Below, piece by piece: positions 42,101 through 64,000 of a DNA stretch of 64,000 nucleotides; position 1 is the first letter of the stretch; each line of letters begins with the position of its first letter. This DNA comes from Halocaridina rubra (taxonomy: Eukaryota; Arthropoda; Malacostraca; Decapoda; Atyidae): contig JAXCGZ010009480.1 of NCBI GenBank assembly GCA_037179515.1, forward strand, positions 108,501 to 172,500, in the 5' to 3' direction. The translations under genes and the position numbers were made by a program. The notes under the pieces are model-generated. The model searched no databases. It had not been told where the DNA came from and saw nothing but the letters and a program-made list of their open reading frames with translations.

Positions 42101-44810
42101 AATGGGATATAAAAGTGCTTTAAATACAAAACTATGAAAAGTATATCCTAAAGCTAATTATCGATCAAATTTAGGAAACAATCATTAAAAGTGAATAATA
42201 GAATTTACACTTGATGAAACTTAAAAGTAAAATCATTAAAACGTTGGATAATTATATAACCGAGGGTAAAAGAAGTAATAGAGAAACAAAAAATTGTGAC
42301 TGCAATAAAATTCAATAAAGGTCGTCCCCATTATTGAAAATAAAAGTAAAAGCTAAAATTATAAAAAAAGAAAGAAGTTGTAAATGAGGGGAAAACACTT
42401 ACATTGTACATGAAACAAAAATGTGGTGTGATGGTTATAAACTTCTCTCAAAGTCTTCCCCCTTCCAAGCCGAAATCAGTACAAGGGGACGCTTTTAATA
42501 AACATTAATTGGAAGATTGTTTAGTTAATTATGGTTATTTAAATTCTATTACCAAAAAATCAATAAATAAAAGCACAACATTATTTGACTTTAAAAAAGC
42601 AGAAACTACAAAGTAACATGAAAATGGATTCATATGTCAAAATATAGGGTGCTAAAGACGTGGTGGAACAGTCTTTATACTGTATATGAATTGATTGAAA
42701 TTCACCTAAATATGAAAAGCTTGTTTTTCAAGTAATGCATTCCTTTTTTATTTGCAATACCTCATGAAAGGTATTTCTCCTTATATTTATAAGAAAGCTT
42801 TCACAACCATACATGCACAAGGCAGTATTGTAGCAATGAATTATAAATTAAACAAGATTAATGCGATTATACCTCATGGAATTTTTCATTTGAACAGTTA
42901 TTGAAGAACCTCCCAAGTCTAAATAAATACCTAAAAAATAAAAGATACGACAACTGTTCATATGAAAAAAAAGGCAATTGCCTTCACAATATATATATAA
43001 AAAAAAATTTCATTGCCAGGCTATTTACAGATTCCAGTATATAATTTTTATTTGTTAATTCCTCTATAAGCAGAAGACTGACCATACCTACCTTACATGA
43101 CTCTAAAGAAGCATAAAGTATCTATAACTGAGAAAATAGACAAGTTTACATAAAAAGTCAAATTTCTGATATATGGTGCAACACTATTTTTTTTTTTTTT
43201 GGCAAAGATACAGAAATACACTTGAATGTGTGTGATGAACATATGAAGCGTAACTTTAATTTGCTCAGGATCATGTAGAACATAGACAAGTGCTGCTTTC
43301 CATGACAATATAAGTATATTCACTCCAATCTATGCCTCATAACATTAAAATGAAAGATATAATGCATGAATATATGAAGCACAGACAAATTCTAATATGA
43401 AAGTCGAGAAGAGACTAATACATGTCCTAATCCCCATAACCTTAATTACTAAAGCAAAGATAAATCTTCTACAAGAAGACTCTACAGCAACAGGATGATG
43501 AGATAAAACGACTAAAAGCTCTCAACGCAATTTTACTAGTGTCTCTGTAGACCTATCACTGTTTTGCCTGGATTCTATCACAGTCTCTCTTCAGCTGTAA
43601 GGCTTTTATAAAATCACAATAATAAACATAACTCCATTTTTAAAACACTTACAGATGCACATAAATAACCCTCATTTTCTGGGAATGTTTTATTCTTGTC
43701 ACAACTCCAGCTCATTTGTTCATGTTATATTCTGTTCTTACAGACTAACAACGATATTTTGCAAAGGGAACTTTAAGGGTGAAGCAGTTCCCAAGTGCGG
43801 GAAAGCACCTAAACTGTCTATCCCTTATGCATGGGGATTAACTTATGAATGAGCACCAAAAAAAAAAATCATATAACTATAGAAAGGCCACCTACTTCAG
43901 AAACTCATGCTTGCCATGACTAACTTCTTTACAACGAATTCTGCCAGGGATATGTGGATTGCAATAAGAATAAAAATATTCCACAGTATGCGAGTTTTAC
44001 ATACAAGCTGAAACAAAATGGTCAACAAATACAAAGAGCGATACTCAGTCGGTGATGAACTCAATGGTTACTCTTGAAATCACTCTTAAAATGAAAACTA
44101 TGATATATCATGTGGTCACCTGGACCACTGATAAAATGATAAAAACTTCTTATAAGTCTGAATATTATATTTCTACAATAATCTATTTCGCCACACGGTG
44201 TGAAATAGTTACCTGACCTCTTTCTTTGAGAGGAAGGTCATTTTTAAAATGAAAAGAAAGCTTAAGTAAGCTTCCTTTTGCACAACACGGATAAGAACTG
44301 AAAAAATAAACATTCATTTCCACTTTAGCCTCTAAATAAAAAATAAGATACAGCAAGAGAAAAAATAAACTTAAGCATGTGTCCTAACAGCTAAATGAAT
44401 AACTTAATGCCAAATTTTTTGTATTTCTTTTCGGCTGTCTCCTCAAGTGCTTCTCTCACAAAAATAAATAGTGTTGCACATGGGAGGATCAAACGAATGA
44501 TATTGAAATCTGTTATATTAAAGAATTCATTCATGTAAAAGTTTACATTAAGAAATATTTAAGCACTTGAGAAGAGTCAATTTACAGCAATTAACACTTT
44601 CAATATTCACATGTCAAAAATCATAGAGAAACCAAACTAAAAAATAAAGTTTGTTAGATGACTTTAAATATCACCCATTATTCACCTTATATCACAAGCA
44701 CTAAGATTTACGTCTGCGATTAATCACAAACCATTAAGGGAATCTTTATGGTTAAAAGTCCTCTGGTTTCTCTTGAAAACCATTCAGCAAAAAGCTCTGC
44801 TTAGCTGGGT
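39101..44810. other. AT-rich region downstream of the kinase gene, likely including its 3' UTR
   Basis: Low-complexity unique sequence without a supported gene. On the minus strand AATAAA occurs at 43694-43689 and near 43051-43046, as candidate poly(A) signals 1.1 and 1.8 kb after the kinase stop. The true 3' end cannot be told from the sequence. Confidence 0.4.
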
Positions 44811-56209
<11,399 letters not shown>

Positions 56210-56220
56210 TCGCCCCACCC

Positions 56221-56800
56221 CTAAAATAAAGGGCAAAGAGAAAAAAAGAAGAAAAATATGAGATATTTGTACTTAACAACACGCTCAGATGTTTATTCTC
56301 AAAGACATTACCTTAGGGTAATTCTTGGATATTCATCACATTACATATTTACTATTAAGATTTAATTAGCTTGTTTTACCAATTACTCGTAAGGTAATGT
56401 TTCAAACAGAAACCTGAGATATTCTTGGATAACAATATTGAATATCTTAATGATTAAAAGACCAATTTGCAGCTCTCAATAAAGTGTAAACAGTGTACAA
56501 GTAATTATATCATCCACACAATAAAGGTATTTATATATAAAAATAATAATTCGCAAAACCTTCACTAAAACAGAGATTAAAAATACATAATTAATAAAAC
56601 ATATATATAACTAAAAATGATACAGGTAAATCCGCTACAACTACTACTGAAAAACAGATAAAATGTAAACCAAGATATAAATAACATTTAAATAGAAATT
56701 AATGACAACAAAAATAAAGATATAAAAAATTACACAAAGAAACATGTGCGTTTACTAGAGTAAAAAAGAGACAGTAAAACACGCACGCACACACACATAC
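56221..56800. other. Probable intron upstream of trc coding exon 1
   Basis: AT-rich, ending the 5' flank of exon 1. No exon or recognised repeat in it; the 5' noncoding exon must lie further right or outside the window. Confidence 0.5.
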
Positions 56801-56801
56801 A

Positions 56802-56845
56802 CACGAGCTTTGGGCTCTTTCCCGTAAACACAATTAGGTAATTAC
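56802..56845 (+). repeat. Very short LINE 3' end insertion after (AC)n
   Basis: The last roughly 44 bp of the CR1-like LINE (GAGCTTTGGGCTCTTTCCCG, then AACACAATTAGGTAATTAC) directly follow an imperfect (AC)n tract at 56779-56801. Confidence 0.85.
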
Positions 56846-56908
56846 TCAAATCTGTGTCTACCAAATTCGAAAGGGGATTAACAGTGACACGTAAAATGGC
56901 AAACAACA

Positions 56909-56910
<2 letters not shown>

Positions 56911-56966
<56 letters not shown>
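56911..56966. repeat. (AT)n microsatellite
   Basis: About 55 bp of AT at the edge of dispersed repeat R2. Confidence 0.95.
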
Positions 56967-56969
<3 letters not shown>

Positions 56970-57290
56970 ACTTATGAGTGTGACACCGGGACAAGCAAGG
57001 AAACTGACCTCATCAGGCCCGGGCACGAAGAAAATATTGAGACGCAGAAAAAGTAGAAAGTTAAGGAAAGGCAGAAATAAGGGAATGATACACAATAGGA
57101 AAACATAGGCTGAAAGAACAGTCGAAGTACTGACGACCTAGCGATATGGCAGGATTAGGCCCTGAGATGACGACAGATTCGCTTTTTGAAGGAAGATAGG
57201 TTATAAGAATTAGGAAAGACAGAAGAAGGAAGAGTGTTTCAGAATCTAGAGGTGGAAGGGAACAAGAAGTACCTGCACCGACCAATCCGC
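56967..57290. repeat. Dispersed repeat of unknown class, copy R2
   Basis: Homologous to 34990-35265 over at least 55 bp (GTGACACCGGGACAAGC, CTCATCAGGCCCGGGCACGA, AGAAAAT). It continues with purine-rich sequence to AGTACCTGCACCGACC. Flanked by (AT)n on both sides, like the SINEs here. Confidence 0.55.
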
Positions 57291-57293
57291 GAG

Positions 57294-57296
<3 letters not shown>

Positions 57297-57356
<60 letters not shown>
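57297..57356. repeat. (AT)n microsatellite
   Basis: About 60 bp of AT on the far side of R2. Confidence 0.95.
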
Positions 57357-57360
<4 letters not shown>

Positions 57361-57646
57361 ATAAACATGTTAATACATAATTAAAAAAATGATTAAATAA
57401 GTAAATAAATAAATAAAATACATACCTCAATAAATGATTGCATGATAATGTAACATATAATACATAAACTAATGACAAAACGAACACACAAATGAATATA
57501 CATATAAATACACATAATGAATAAATGTTCCAAGATTTGCACTATCACTTAACTTTATACGTCTAAACTGCCTGCCCCCTCCTCCCCCTCTGGTTCCCCC
57601 TGACCTTGGCATCTGACAAACAGCTGGTTGCTATTACTCCTGTCTT

Positions 57647-57882
57647 AGGCCGCTTTCACACCAAAGTGGCACGTTGCACGTGGCATGTCAGTTGAAAACA
57701 AACATCCGGATATATATGAAACCTTTCACACAGAAGTGGCGTGACACCTCCCATGTGCCACGTGCGACTAACGTGGCACATGGGAGTGTCACGCCACTTG
57801 TGTGAAAGGTTTCATATATTTCCGGATGTTCGTTTTCAACTGGCGTGCCACGTGGCATGCCACTTTGGTGTGAAAGCGGCCT
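57647..57882. repeat. 236-bp imperfect palindrome, foldback MITE-like
   Basis: The left arm starts AGGCCGCTTTCACACCAAAG and the right arm ends CTTTGGTGTGAAAGCGGCCT. The two arms (about 115 bp each) pair along nearly their whole length, with the centre near 57765 (CCACGTGCGACTAACGTGG). This is the structure of a foldback/MITE; no clear target duplication was found. Confidence 0.85.
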
Positions 57883-58330
57883 CAGTAGTAGTGTTAGCGG
57901 ATTACTTTTGTGGTTTCACATGTTAGTAGGAGTGTTTCTCTCTTTCTTCGCATTACCTTTCATGAAACGAGATCTGAGGCTATGGCACTTTCACCCTCTG
58001 CTGAAGAACGAGCACGCGTGGATGACTATTTCACCACAGAACTACACATTTATTGGTGTACTCACTACACCAGCTGAGTTCAATAGGGTTACGGAATGCG
58101 AGAAAACACCACCCTTACCAGACGAAGGCATGTTGTAAGAGACCATTTGGGAAATGGATTCACACACAAGATACTGTACCTACATACAGGCAGTGGAAGA
58201 AGACAATGCTGACTTGCGTCTGATATCTCATGACACCAAGTCACTCAACAGGTCAAGCTGAGTACACCATCCAACGTCAAAAGCTTCATAATCACAATAA
58301 AAGAAATAATATATACTCCAATCTTGCAGC
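57883..58330. other. Spacer with an unassigned open stretch
   Basis: A plus-strand frame at 57963-58139 reads codons without stop (for example KNEHAWMTISPQNYTFIGVL) but has no recognisable domain or splice partners. Not called as a gene. Confidence 0.3.
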
Positions 58331-58335
58331 TCTGC

Positions 58336-58336
<1 letters not shown>

Positions 58337-58401
<65 letters not shown>
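58337..58401. repeat. (GA)n microsatellite
   Basis: About 64 bp of GA with one GG step. Confidence 0.95.
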
Positions 58402-58404
<3 letters not shown>

Positions 58405-58855
58405 GCGACAAAGAACCGTTAATAGGAAGTCCTGGAAGTGGGAAGAAGGACCTAGGGGTGACTACCCGGGGAGTGGTAGGGGAAGTGCCAAAGCCACAGG
58501 GATAGGGGTATAGGGATGACGGGGAGATGCAATGTCCCAAAGGGGGGGGGCAGGGGGGGGGCAATGTCACTCCTGCAAGAGATACGAGGAGACATTCTTA
58601 CTTTGGTTGGCTGTAGAAGTACTGTTATCTGAGTAGTTTCTCTTTACATTTCATAAACTTTTTTTTTTTTTGGTATCTCCTTTGGGAGTATTTATTCACA
58701 TTTCTCTCTTTAGAGTGTTTTCGTTGACGTATGCACGCAAGTTGAGACGCATGTATTTTATGTCTGTGCTTAGCTTATTTTTTTCTTTTCCTACTATGTT
58801 CATGTATGTATGTATGTATATATGTATGTATGAAGTTTTACTATCCTAATCAAGT

Positions 58856-59078
58856 TAATGCGTTTACTTAATTGTGTTCACGGGAATGGGCCTTATGCTA
58901 GTAACTCCCCATCTCCTGTTAGCTTTCTTTTTCATTTCGTTTTTTTTTTCTACTTACTGATGCTTACCACATTTTTTCCTGAAACTAGGAATGCATTCAG
59001 CATTTACTGCCTCCTCGCTTAACCAATTCCAATCATCAATTATTCTTAGGATAAAAGAATACTTTCTAACATCTTGAG

Positions 59079-59082
<4 letters not shown>
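58856..59082 (-). repeat. Old LINE 3' fragment O5
   Basis: The tail TTTACTTAATTGTGTTCACG, 3' UTR and ORF2 end (minus strand SQDVRKYSFILRIIDDWNWL), broken off where a (GA)n tract begins at 59082. Confidence 0.85.

Positions 59083-59141
<59 letters not shown>
59082..59141. repeat. (GA)n microsatellite
   Basis: About 60 bp of GA adjoining the truncated end of LINE copy O5. Confidence 0.95.
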
Positions 59142-59143
<2 letters not shown>

Positions 59144-59670
59144 AAAGAAAAAAGACAAAAATGAAAGCCGTCTATTGGGGTAACCACTGCAACAACCACC
59201 CAGTGGGCAGGATGCCAACGGGGCCAATGCGTACATGCACATACATATATACATACACACGTAGACGATACAAAGATATTTGCACCCACGACAACAACAA
59301 AAACTGAAGGAGAAAGGTGGAGATTATTATTATTATTATTACTAATATTATTTAAGGCTGTCAATTGAAATACCAGAAGGTATAAATACATACAGTATGT
59401 ACTTTTGGCATTGTAAAATAATCTCTACTTTCGGAAGCTACTTCCTCCATCAATTAGGAGGGGAGTTATAACTTATCAGTTGATTGAGGCAGTAGTTTCT
59501 AAAAGTCTGGCGATTGCTATAGAACAGTTTTATATGTCAAAATTAATCCCTGTTCGAATGGGCGTGAGAGGCATAGTGGAGCTAGAGGATTAAGGCTGGC
59601 TGCCTCTCCAAACGCCCCATGTTGGTTGAACTCTTCTAAGTCGAGTCCCAACCCCACGCTCTCTCATAGA

Positions 59671-59805
<135 letters not shown>

Positions 59806-60075
59806 GCAAAATAAATTGCTATATCACAGCATTATTAAAAACAAAACAAAGAAGTGAAGCAAAGATGCAATCTAGAGAAACCCCTTCCGAGAATGTATAT
59901 GTTTTTTTTTAAGCCTATAATTCTGACAAGTGTTTAATACCAAAGGGACACGATCGAAGTCAAGGAAAATGGGTAAAAAAAAAAAAAAAAAAAAGTAATG
60001 TTAAGTGCTAAAAATATAATTTTGAAAAACATCGAAAGGTGCGACTTGCACAAGCAAGCAGTGACAAACCCGTCA

Positions 60076-60468
60076 CCCTACACACGTGGTTCTTAAACCT
60101 TTTTCAGTATATGCAACCCTTTCAAATCAGCAGTCAGTTCTCGCACCCCCCCCCCCCCGCGATTGCTGAAATACAAAAAAAAACTGCTAAAAGTACAAAG
60201 TTGATGTGCTGTGTATTAATAACAAAACCACGTGTTCTATTTTTATTTAATCTTCATTCATTTAGCTTACATTTGGGACTTTAGGTTTATCTCTATCTCA
60301 GAACACTGCTGAAGCAAAAAGTTTGTTTTTTTCCTCAGGAAAAATATAACGCATATATAAAAATATATTTTGCTTTAATTATTCATAGGTATTCTCGCAC
60401 CCCTTAGGAACCGGCCTCGCACCCCCTAGGGGTGCGAACACCCCTGGTTAAGAACCACTGCCCTACAC
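60076..60468. mobile_element. hAT-type MITE with 8-bp target duplication
   Basis: The element spans 60084-60460 (377 bp). The left end reads ACGTGGTTCTTAAACC and the right end GGTTAAGAACCACTG, inverted copies of a CAGTGGTTCTTAA-type hAT terminus. CCCTACAC flanks both sides (60076-60083 and 60461-60468), the 8-bp duplication expected of hAT. The interior is AT-rich with a poly-C run and no transposase. The right end resembles that of the hAT at 3600-6041. Confidence 0.85.
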
Positions 60469-60967
60469 CATACAAAATTAAAACAGCCTCAATAAAATGT
60501 CGAGACATCATTTGGTTCCCAAGCAGTTGGTCCAAAACTTGGCTGCTAAAACTGCCTCTTCATGCATTTCTTCCCCAGAAAATATGGAGGATACAAAGGA
60601 GGGAGAAGGTGATGGGGTTCTTGTAGAAAGAACTCCTCCAAATTGAAAAGACAAAAAAAGTATATCGTTGGATGTGTGCGGATAAGGCAGACACAGTATC
60701 TTAAAAAAAAAAATCGATGTGGATAAGAGCCCAACCTGCAGCACTATTTGAAGAAATTAAAATCTCCACTGCATATTTGATATCATATACTCGTAGTATT
60801 ATCTCTGTCAATTTTCGCGCCTGAGCTTAAAGAGCAACTTGTATCACCTGCTGAGTAGGCAGGAGTTAGGATACCACCAAGACAAATTTTACTTTTTCGC
60901 CTCTCATGGAGGAGGAGGGATCAAGCTCGGATTCTTCAGTTTGACAAAGCTAAATAGTCTCAGGTAG

Positions 60968-61117
60968 TTCCTGGATAGAGGGCTTGGATGTCAAGCAGGA
61001 GATCCCCGGTTCAACTCCTCACCAAAGTGATTCGCACAGCATATAACCTCCTGGGTATATCAACCTTAAAAGAGACGGGTAAAAATACCCGTTCCGCTGC
61101 TCTCCTGCAAAGTGAGG

Positions 61118-61123
<6 letters not shown>
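60968..61123 (+). repeat. tRNA-derived SINE (S6)
   Basis: Head GGTAGTTCCTGGATAGAGGG and TTGGATGTCAAGCAGGAG, then B-box GGTTCAACTCC, an exact fit to the pol III consensus. The body contains ACGGGTAAAAATACCCGTTC. The 3' end passes into (AT)n at 61124. Confidence 0.75.

Positions 61124-61205
<82 letters not shown>
61124..61205. repeat. (AT)n microsatellite after SINE S6
   Basis: About 80 bp of pure AT. Confidence 0.95.
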
Positions 61206-61310
61206 GCAATACCTCGAGCGTAAGGTATGAGCGTTTAGCAATAAGACTTCCAAACAAAAGTTATTAAAGACTTAAAGGTTGCCCGTACAATATTTCAAAA
61301 TTAACCTTGA

Positions 61311-61313
<3 letters not shown>

Positions 61314-61394
<81 letters not shown>

Positions 61395-61431
61395 TACACA
61401 CACACGCGCGCGCGCGCGCGCACACACACAT
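61314..61431. repeat. (CT)n then (CA)n-(CG)n-(CA)n microsatellite
   Basis: About 74 bp of CT, then CA units enclosing a (GC)8-type core at about 61405-61420: a strongly alternating purine-pyrimidine tract. Confidence 0.95.
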
Positions 61432-62018
61432 ACAATCAATTATAAATACCCAAGTTTAATTCTAAATGGAATGACCAACTTTATTATGAGGTTTCCTATG
61501 TTAAAGGGAATTAAATTGAGGTCATCACCAGCAAGTTCTCTCTAACTCCTTTACTCTTGCAGTCGTAAAGAACAAACGATTCTTTTCAGGAATTATAATG
61601 ACACAGAACCACTTCTCTAATACTTTGTTCTATGGTTGCCCCAGTAGCGATTAAATTATAACCGCAGACAATCTAGAGGGAAAGCCTCTACGAGATAATC
61701 CACCCATAAGAAGGGTCAAAATATTCCATGTCTTTTCCTCTTCCTTTCAAGAAAATACAATATTCGCTAAACTTTACTGAGGTTCCCTAAGTAGCGTCTA
61801 TTAAGAAAGCACATATTCTAAGAGGAGACATCACAGAGGTAATCCCTTAACCCCCAGATTGACTCAAGTCATGAATTTGACTTTAATAATATGGTTAATG
61901 GTAAGATTTTCTTCCATGGAAAGAGCCACAGATAAATGGTTTGGGAAGGAAGGAAGATGAAGGGCAAGGCAGTAGGGGGGATGCTCAAATGACGAAATAC
62001 CCCCCCCTATTCAAAACA

Positions 62019-62234
62019 TTAAAGGGGGGCTTACACGGTCAAACGGTTCGTCGAACGCGGTTCGACAGACAAGTGTGTGAAGTGATGTTCGAACGTGTGA
62101 ACGGGGTATTTGGTTGTCGAACACGGAACGTGTTCGACAACCAAATACCCCGTTCACACGTTCGAACATCACTTCAAACACTTGTCTTTCGAAGCGCGTT
62201 CGACGAACCGTTTGACCGTATAAACCCCCCTTAA
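62019..62234. mobile_element. Palindromic piggyBac-like MITE with TTAA flanks
   Basis: Element 62023-62230 (208 bp) lies between TTAA at 62019-62022 and TTAA at 62231-62234. The arms pair over their full length: left AGGGGGGCTTACACGGTCAA, right TTGACCGTATAAACCCCCC. The centre is GAACACGGAACGTGTTC near 62128. TTAA duplication points to piggyBac-type mobilisation; the terminal sequence is not a canonical CCC...GGG end. Confidence 0.8.
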
Positions 62235-62344
62235 GTGGTAGAGGGAATGGAGATGGAAGACGACGAAGAGGAAGAAGAAGTAGAAGTAGAAGAGGAGGAG
62301 GAGTAACAGGTGAGCAAAAGAGGGATGAGCTTATATTTAAACAT

Positions 62345-62347
<3 letters not shown>

Positions 62348-62413
<66 letters not shown>

Positions 62414-62455
62414 ATATCTATCTATCTATCTATCTATATCTCTATCCATTTAACA

Positions 62456-62487
<32 letters not shown>
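62348..62487. repeat. Compound (CT)n-(CTAT)n-(CT)n microsatellite
   Basis: CT to about 62402, CTAT and CTATAT units to about 62445, then CT again at 62459-62487. Confidence 0.9.
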
Positions 62488-62489
<2 letters not shown>

Positions 62490-62760
62490 CAAGAAAGCAA
62501 AATACAAACAAAGTTACACATACAGACAAGTAAACGCAAGCACAAGACACAAACTCTCAAAAGGCATTAAAAAGGGCAAAAACAACAAAAACACTATGAA
62601 CGATATGAGCAATATATGCATTCAAGAGAGAGAAATAGGGCATCTCATGATGACAGCTAGAAAAACGGAAAACTAGATGTGAATATAGATAAGCAAACTA
62701 AGAAAAAAGAAAGTTGACCCAAATACAATGGCATAATGAAGAGACATATACCATGCATTT

Positions 62761-62936
62761 GTTGTTGTTGCTATTATTATTATTATTATTATTATAATTA
62801 TTATTATTATTATTATTAGTAGTAGTAGTAGTAGTAGTAGTAATTGTTGTAAGTAGAAGTAGTAGCAGCAGCAGTATCATCATCAACATCGTGCATTATT
62901 ATTATTATTATTATTATCATTATTATTATTATTTAA
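62761..62936. repeat. Compound trinucleotide repeats (ATT, AGT, AGC, ATC)
   Basis: Adjacent short runs of ATT, AGT and GCA/ATC types, ending with another ATT run at 62896-62936. Confidence 0.9.
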
Positions 62937-63624
62937 TCAAATGCGGTATCGACTCCAACATCCATGGCGTTGGTGCGTATATTTTATGCATTAGCTTCAT
63001 GCGCATTCAAAAATGAGTAATGACATACATTGCATGCAGCAAGCACACACGTCGATATAATCCCTACATGGCAATTTCGATGAATCTGTCTGTAGAGGGA
63101 ACGACGGGTAGATAAATTGATAGATAGACGGTTAGAACGAGACACTGCTCACGTGTGTTTTCAATACACTCGCCTTCAGAGACTTGTGCATAAACCGACA
63201 GAGAAACAGACAGATATACTGATAGACAGACTGAAGTTATTTTGATAAAGGACAACTATAATAGTGTTTTCCTCTTTGTCTTAACAGGCAGAGTGGTAAA
63301 TAGTTGTATTACAACACATACGTAAATAAAGCATATATGAAAAACATACATGTATGATATTAAGAAAAAAATGATATAAATGTAGATGTTATGCAATACG
63401 TACAAAAAAAAAAAACATACATATGTCAGACAGACAAGTAGACAGAAAGACAGACAGCCATAGACACATTCACCGATATTAATCTCCCTCTCTCTCTCTC
63501 CCAACGGGTCGCATGTTAAGAAATCATTTCCATTTTGGATTACTTTTTACCGATAGTTAAAACGTGACGTCATCCGTTCTTATCAATCATACAGGGTTAT
63601 AATCAACGCAGACTGACACAGATG

Positions 63625-63625
63625 C

Positions 63626-63686
<61 letters not shown>

Positions 63687-63743
63687 GATATTTCAACTAC
63701 TACTAGTAGTGTTAGTAACAGTAGTAGAAATAATAATACTAAT

Positions 63744-63779
<36 letters not shown>

Positions 63780-63825
63780 TATAATAATAATTATTATTAT
63801 TATTATTATTATTATTATTGTCATT
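63625..63825. repeat. (ATT)n and (AAT)n trinucleotide repeats
   Basis: ATT at 63627-63687, AAT at about 63747-63779, then ATT at about 63788-63820. The last two runs form an inverted pair. Confidence 0.9.
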
Positions 63826-64000
63826 AGAGGGAGAATTAAAGATTGACAATCATATTATGAATTTCACATCTTGCCGCAAAACAACTGAGGGATGAGATGA
63901 GATCGGACGGGGCATCATGCCAAGATCTTAATAGTAATTTACAGCTGCAGTCACTTTTCTGATTTCTGTGAGATATGGCTCCCGGACATTTTGGCGACAG
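63826..64000. other. Window end, nothing assigned
   Basis: A GC-richer stretch than its surroundings (GATCGGACGGGGCATCATGC). It could belong to an upstream exon or promoter, but nothing supports a call. Confidence 0.2.

Noticed and set aside
57845..58138. 97-codon plus-strand frame as a gene
   Set aside because: Partly inside the palindrome, no domain, no splice partners; chance frame.
58541..58561. Two G runs as a G-quadruplex
   Set aside because: Only two long G runs; could fold but nothing links it to a function.

Overview
The window is animal nuclear DNA, most likely from a decapod crustacean and possibly a penaeid shrimp. Evidence: intron-bearing genes with GT-AG splice sites, an arthropod-type NDR kinase, CR1-like LINEs, several tRNA-derived SINE families, and an extreme load of simple repeats ((AT)n, (GA)n, (GT)n, (ATT)n), many over 100 bp. 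The species call is inference; no organelle, bacterial or viral gene was recognised. Two host genes can be solved exon by exon, both on the minus strand. (1) 6691-9491 holds a four-exon gene, all introns phase 0, for a 357-residue protein of no family I recognise. It has two membrane segments, a long acidic Thr/Pro-rich loop, and a C-terminal tail with a D-x-x-x-L-L motif and an acidic end. (2) 44811-56209 holds ten coding exons of a complete NDR-family Ser/Thr kinase (tricornered/STK38 orthologue, 467 residues). Catalytic Lys, HRD, DFG, auto-inhibitory basic insert, activation-loop Ser and hydrophobic-motif Thr are all present. Its 5' noncoding exon lies further right or outside the window. 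Layout: 1-2930, decayed Ty3/gypsy element (minus). 3600-6041, decayed hAT transposon of ZBED5 type (plus). 6691-9491, membrane-protein gene. 9640-11080, degenerate minisatellite. 11.3-11.8 kb, SINE between microsatellites. 11.8-22.6 kb, head-to-tail array of five 5'-truncated CR1-like LINE copies (minus). 22.6-28.7 kb, microsatellites, old LINE pieces and tRNA-like repeats. 29.3-34.2 kb, near-full-length LINE (plus) nested in an older LINE copy. 34.4-37.2 kb, SINEs, a shared unknown repeat and a second gypsy remnant. 37.2-44.8 kb, AT-rich DNA with no recognised gene. 44.8-56.2 kb, kinase gene. 56.2-64 kb, probable first intron or upstream DNA with two palindromic MITE-like elements, a hAT MITE, SINEs and microsatellites. 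Main novelty candidates: the unassigned two-pass membrane protein with sorting-type motifs; the repeated association of one LINE family with (GT)n/(AC)n tracts at its insertion boundaries; a decayed series of copies of the kinase exon 1 donor junction inside the next intron; and microsatellites lying directly against splice donors in both genes.
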